DNA of 64,000 nucleotides from Moringa oleifera (taxonomy: Eukaryota; Streptophyta; Magnoliopsida; Brassicales; Moringaceae). Below the pieces are notes generated by a model. That model was not told where the DNA came from and did no database searches. It saw nothing but the letters and a program-made list of their open reading frames with translations. A program made the position numbers and the translations under genes. Each line of letters starts with the position of its first letter. The stretch's first letter is position 1. The DNA lies in the NCBI GenBank assembly GCA_021397835.1, contig JAJFZO010000356.1:248001-312000 (forward strand). Direction: 5' to 3'. Below are positions 62,348-64,000 of this stretch, in pieces.

Positions 62348-62489
62348 ACTTTGCTTGTAAAACCATAACAAGTTTAGGAAATCATGCCTTATTTTATGTT
62401 ATAACTAATTTTTTTCAATTATAATCTGAAATGTTTTCTTTAACATTGCAGAATGCGAATAATTATAACTTAAAATGATGAGTAGTATG

Positions 62490-64000
62490 AGCCTAATGGT
62501 GGTTTTAAGTATATTGACAGAGTTATCAAAACTAAAGGGTATGTTATTTATAAGGGTTTAATATATATGTAGTTGTTGGATTTGGTTAAATCTTGTGTGG
62601 AGGCTGATATCTCTATGACTAATATTGTACTATATACCATAGTAAGATCTGAAAAAACTACTATCAAAATTGAGTTAGTGAATGATGACGATATTGAGTT
62701 TATGTTGTATGATGATAGCAAAGTTCTTCGTGTGATTGTTGATTTAGTGGAGAGAAATTTTGTGGAGAATAGACAAAGTTTATGTGATGAAATTTCAGGA
62801 CGAATCAATCTTTTTAATTCTTGTTCTAGGAGTAATCCAACTGTTGAATTAGATATTTATGGCATCAAACCATTCATCTATAGTAAGACTCCCCTTGACA
62901 CTCATCATACTGGTGAGATCCATACCAATGAGATCAACTTGGATGAGTGGATGGACTATGATATTAGGTATGAATACCTAATCATGAAAACTCAACCTAC
63001 TCAACCCACCAATGAAGATCAATGTGAACTCATTTTAGAACCAGAACCCAATAATGAAGAATTGAATGAGGACCTACGTCCTATCCCACCTTATGTCCCA
63101 GTTTCATGCTCAGAAGTATATAATAATTCAAGTCATGACGTTGTCAGATGGTATAATGTGTTGGGTGTTGAATTACACGGTATTGCATAAACTTCTACTA
63201 TGGAATCAGTGACTCTAATTGATACTTTTGCTAGAGGTCAGTTTTTCCTAAATAAAAAGAGCTAAAGCGATTTTTTGGTGTGCATGCTTTAACTAAGAAC
63301 ATTGATTTTAAAGTCTCTAGGTCCAATAAATCATTATTTGAGATTACTTGTAGAGAAAGAAATTATACACAAAAGATTCGTGCTGTAAGAGTTGCACAAG
63401 GGCAATTTTTCCAAATCAAAAGCTGTGATTTAACACACATTTGCACAGTTGAAGAGTTGCAGCGACGACATCGATAAGCAAATTCTACTATTATTGGAAA
63501 AATTATGGTTCAAAAGTTATCTCCTTATGTTAGAATCATTAAGCCGAAAGACATCATGGGTGGTATGAAAGAACTCTATGGCATACAAATTTTATATAGT
63601 AAAGCTTAGAAAGCTAAAGAGTATGCATTGTCTCTTACATACGGTGACTCAATTGAGTCATATCAATAATTACCATCATACTGCCACATGTTGCAGATAA
63701 TTAATCTATGAATTAGGCTCACATATGTATTGAAGATGAAACTAATCAATTTAAGTATTTATTTATGGCTTTTGGGCGATCGTTGAGAGGCTTTCATTCA
63801 GTAATCAGACCAGTCATTACTATCAATACTACTCACTTAAAAAAGAGGTTCCATGATGTAATGTTTATAGCGGCATGCAAAGATAGGAATGAACAGATAT
63901 ATCCACTAGCATTTGGTTATGGTGACTCCAAGAATTATGAAGCATGGGGGTGGTTCTTACAGCAACTGAAAGAAGCTATGGGTTCGACTGAGGACTTAGC
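62490..64000 (+). pseudogene. MuDR-type (MULE) transposase pseudogene, runs off the window
   Basis: The + strand reads GGFKYIDRVIKTKGYVIYKG, stop, LLDLVKSCVEADISMT and a long acidic N-terminal region to a stop near 63190. Then come FKVSRSNKSLFEITCRER and FFQIKSCDLTHICTVEE, the MULE DNA-binding region. VRIIKPKDIMGGMKELYG follows, then the transposase core FGRSLRGFHSVIRPVITINT with IAACKDRNEQIYPLAFGYGD. The family order is clear. In-frame stops and frameshifts break it, and the first catalytic position reads Asn where Asp is usual. The 3' end lies outside the window. Confidence 0.85.

Noticed and set aside
1..64000. tRNA, rRNA or snoRNA genes
   Set aside because: No cloverleaf-compatible A/B box pairs or rRNA-like segments were recognised by eye. 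The only tRNA-related sequences are retrotransposon primer-binding sites.

Overview
The window is nuclear DNA from a eudicot flowering plant. Three intact genes have spliced or plastid-targeted plant products, intergenic DNA is AT-rich with long poly-A/T tracts, and the repeats are typical plant families (chromovirus, Ty1/copia, L1-type LINE, TRIM, MITE and MULE). I cannot name the species. No bacterial-style operons, CRISPR arrays, rRNA or tRNA genes were seen.

Layout. (1) 1-6.7 kb is gene-dense. An intronless gene for plastid ribosomal protein uS17c lies on the + strand, followed by an 11-exon HD-ZIP IV/START regulator on the - strand that matches GLABRA2 along its whole length (752 aa after splicing). 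(2) 6.7-21 kb is mostly non-coding and AT-rich. It holds a long-TIR MITE at 10.35-10.87 kb and a possible unrecognised - strand gene whose first exon sits at 17.8 kb behind paired GGCCCA-type promoter motifs. (3) 21-29 kb is a graveyard of broken genes, a PLS-class PPR fragment and a pectinesterase/pectinesterase-inhibitor pseudogene. The pectinesterase relic is split by a very young 6.2-kb Ty3/gypsy chromovirus with an uninterrupted 1511-aa polyprotein. (4) 29-31 kb holds a copia remnant. (5) 31.3-34.5 kb is a six-exon gene for a CURT1C-type thylakoid-curvature protein. (6) 36-40.5 kb is a copia-LTR-like segment and a decayed LINE. (7) 40.5-61.6 kb is a tandem array of Rf-like P-class PPR genes, all on the - strand. 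One copy (50.87-52.66 kb, 594 aa) is intact. The others are pseudogenes or C-terminal fragments, one of which carries a tandem three-LTR TRIM. (8) 54.8-55.9 kb is a decayed Ty3/gypsy gag relic, and 62.5 kb to the end is a decayed MuDR-type transposase running off the window.

How the genes relate. The three single-copy genes are unrelated neighbours: plastid translation, epidermal cell fate, and thylakoid architecture. The PPR array is the one real gene family here. Tandem duplication with 7-9 kb spacing, pseudogenisation, transposon insertion and repeated C-terminal cassettes are all visible, which is the pattern expected of fast-evolving restorer-of-fertility-like PPR loci. The most unusual observations are the splice-acceptor-headed PPR tail cassettes downstream of the intact PPR gene, the tandem TRIM, and the young chromovirus whose protease carries Asp-Lys-Gly where the family has Asp-Thr/Ser-Gly.
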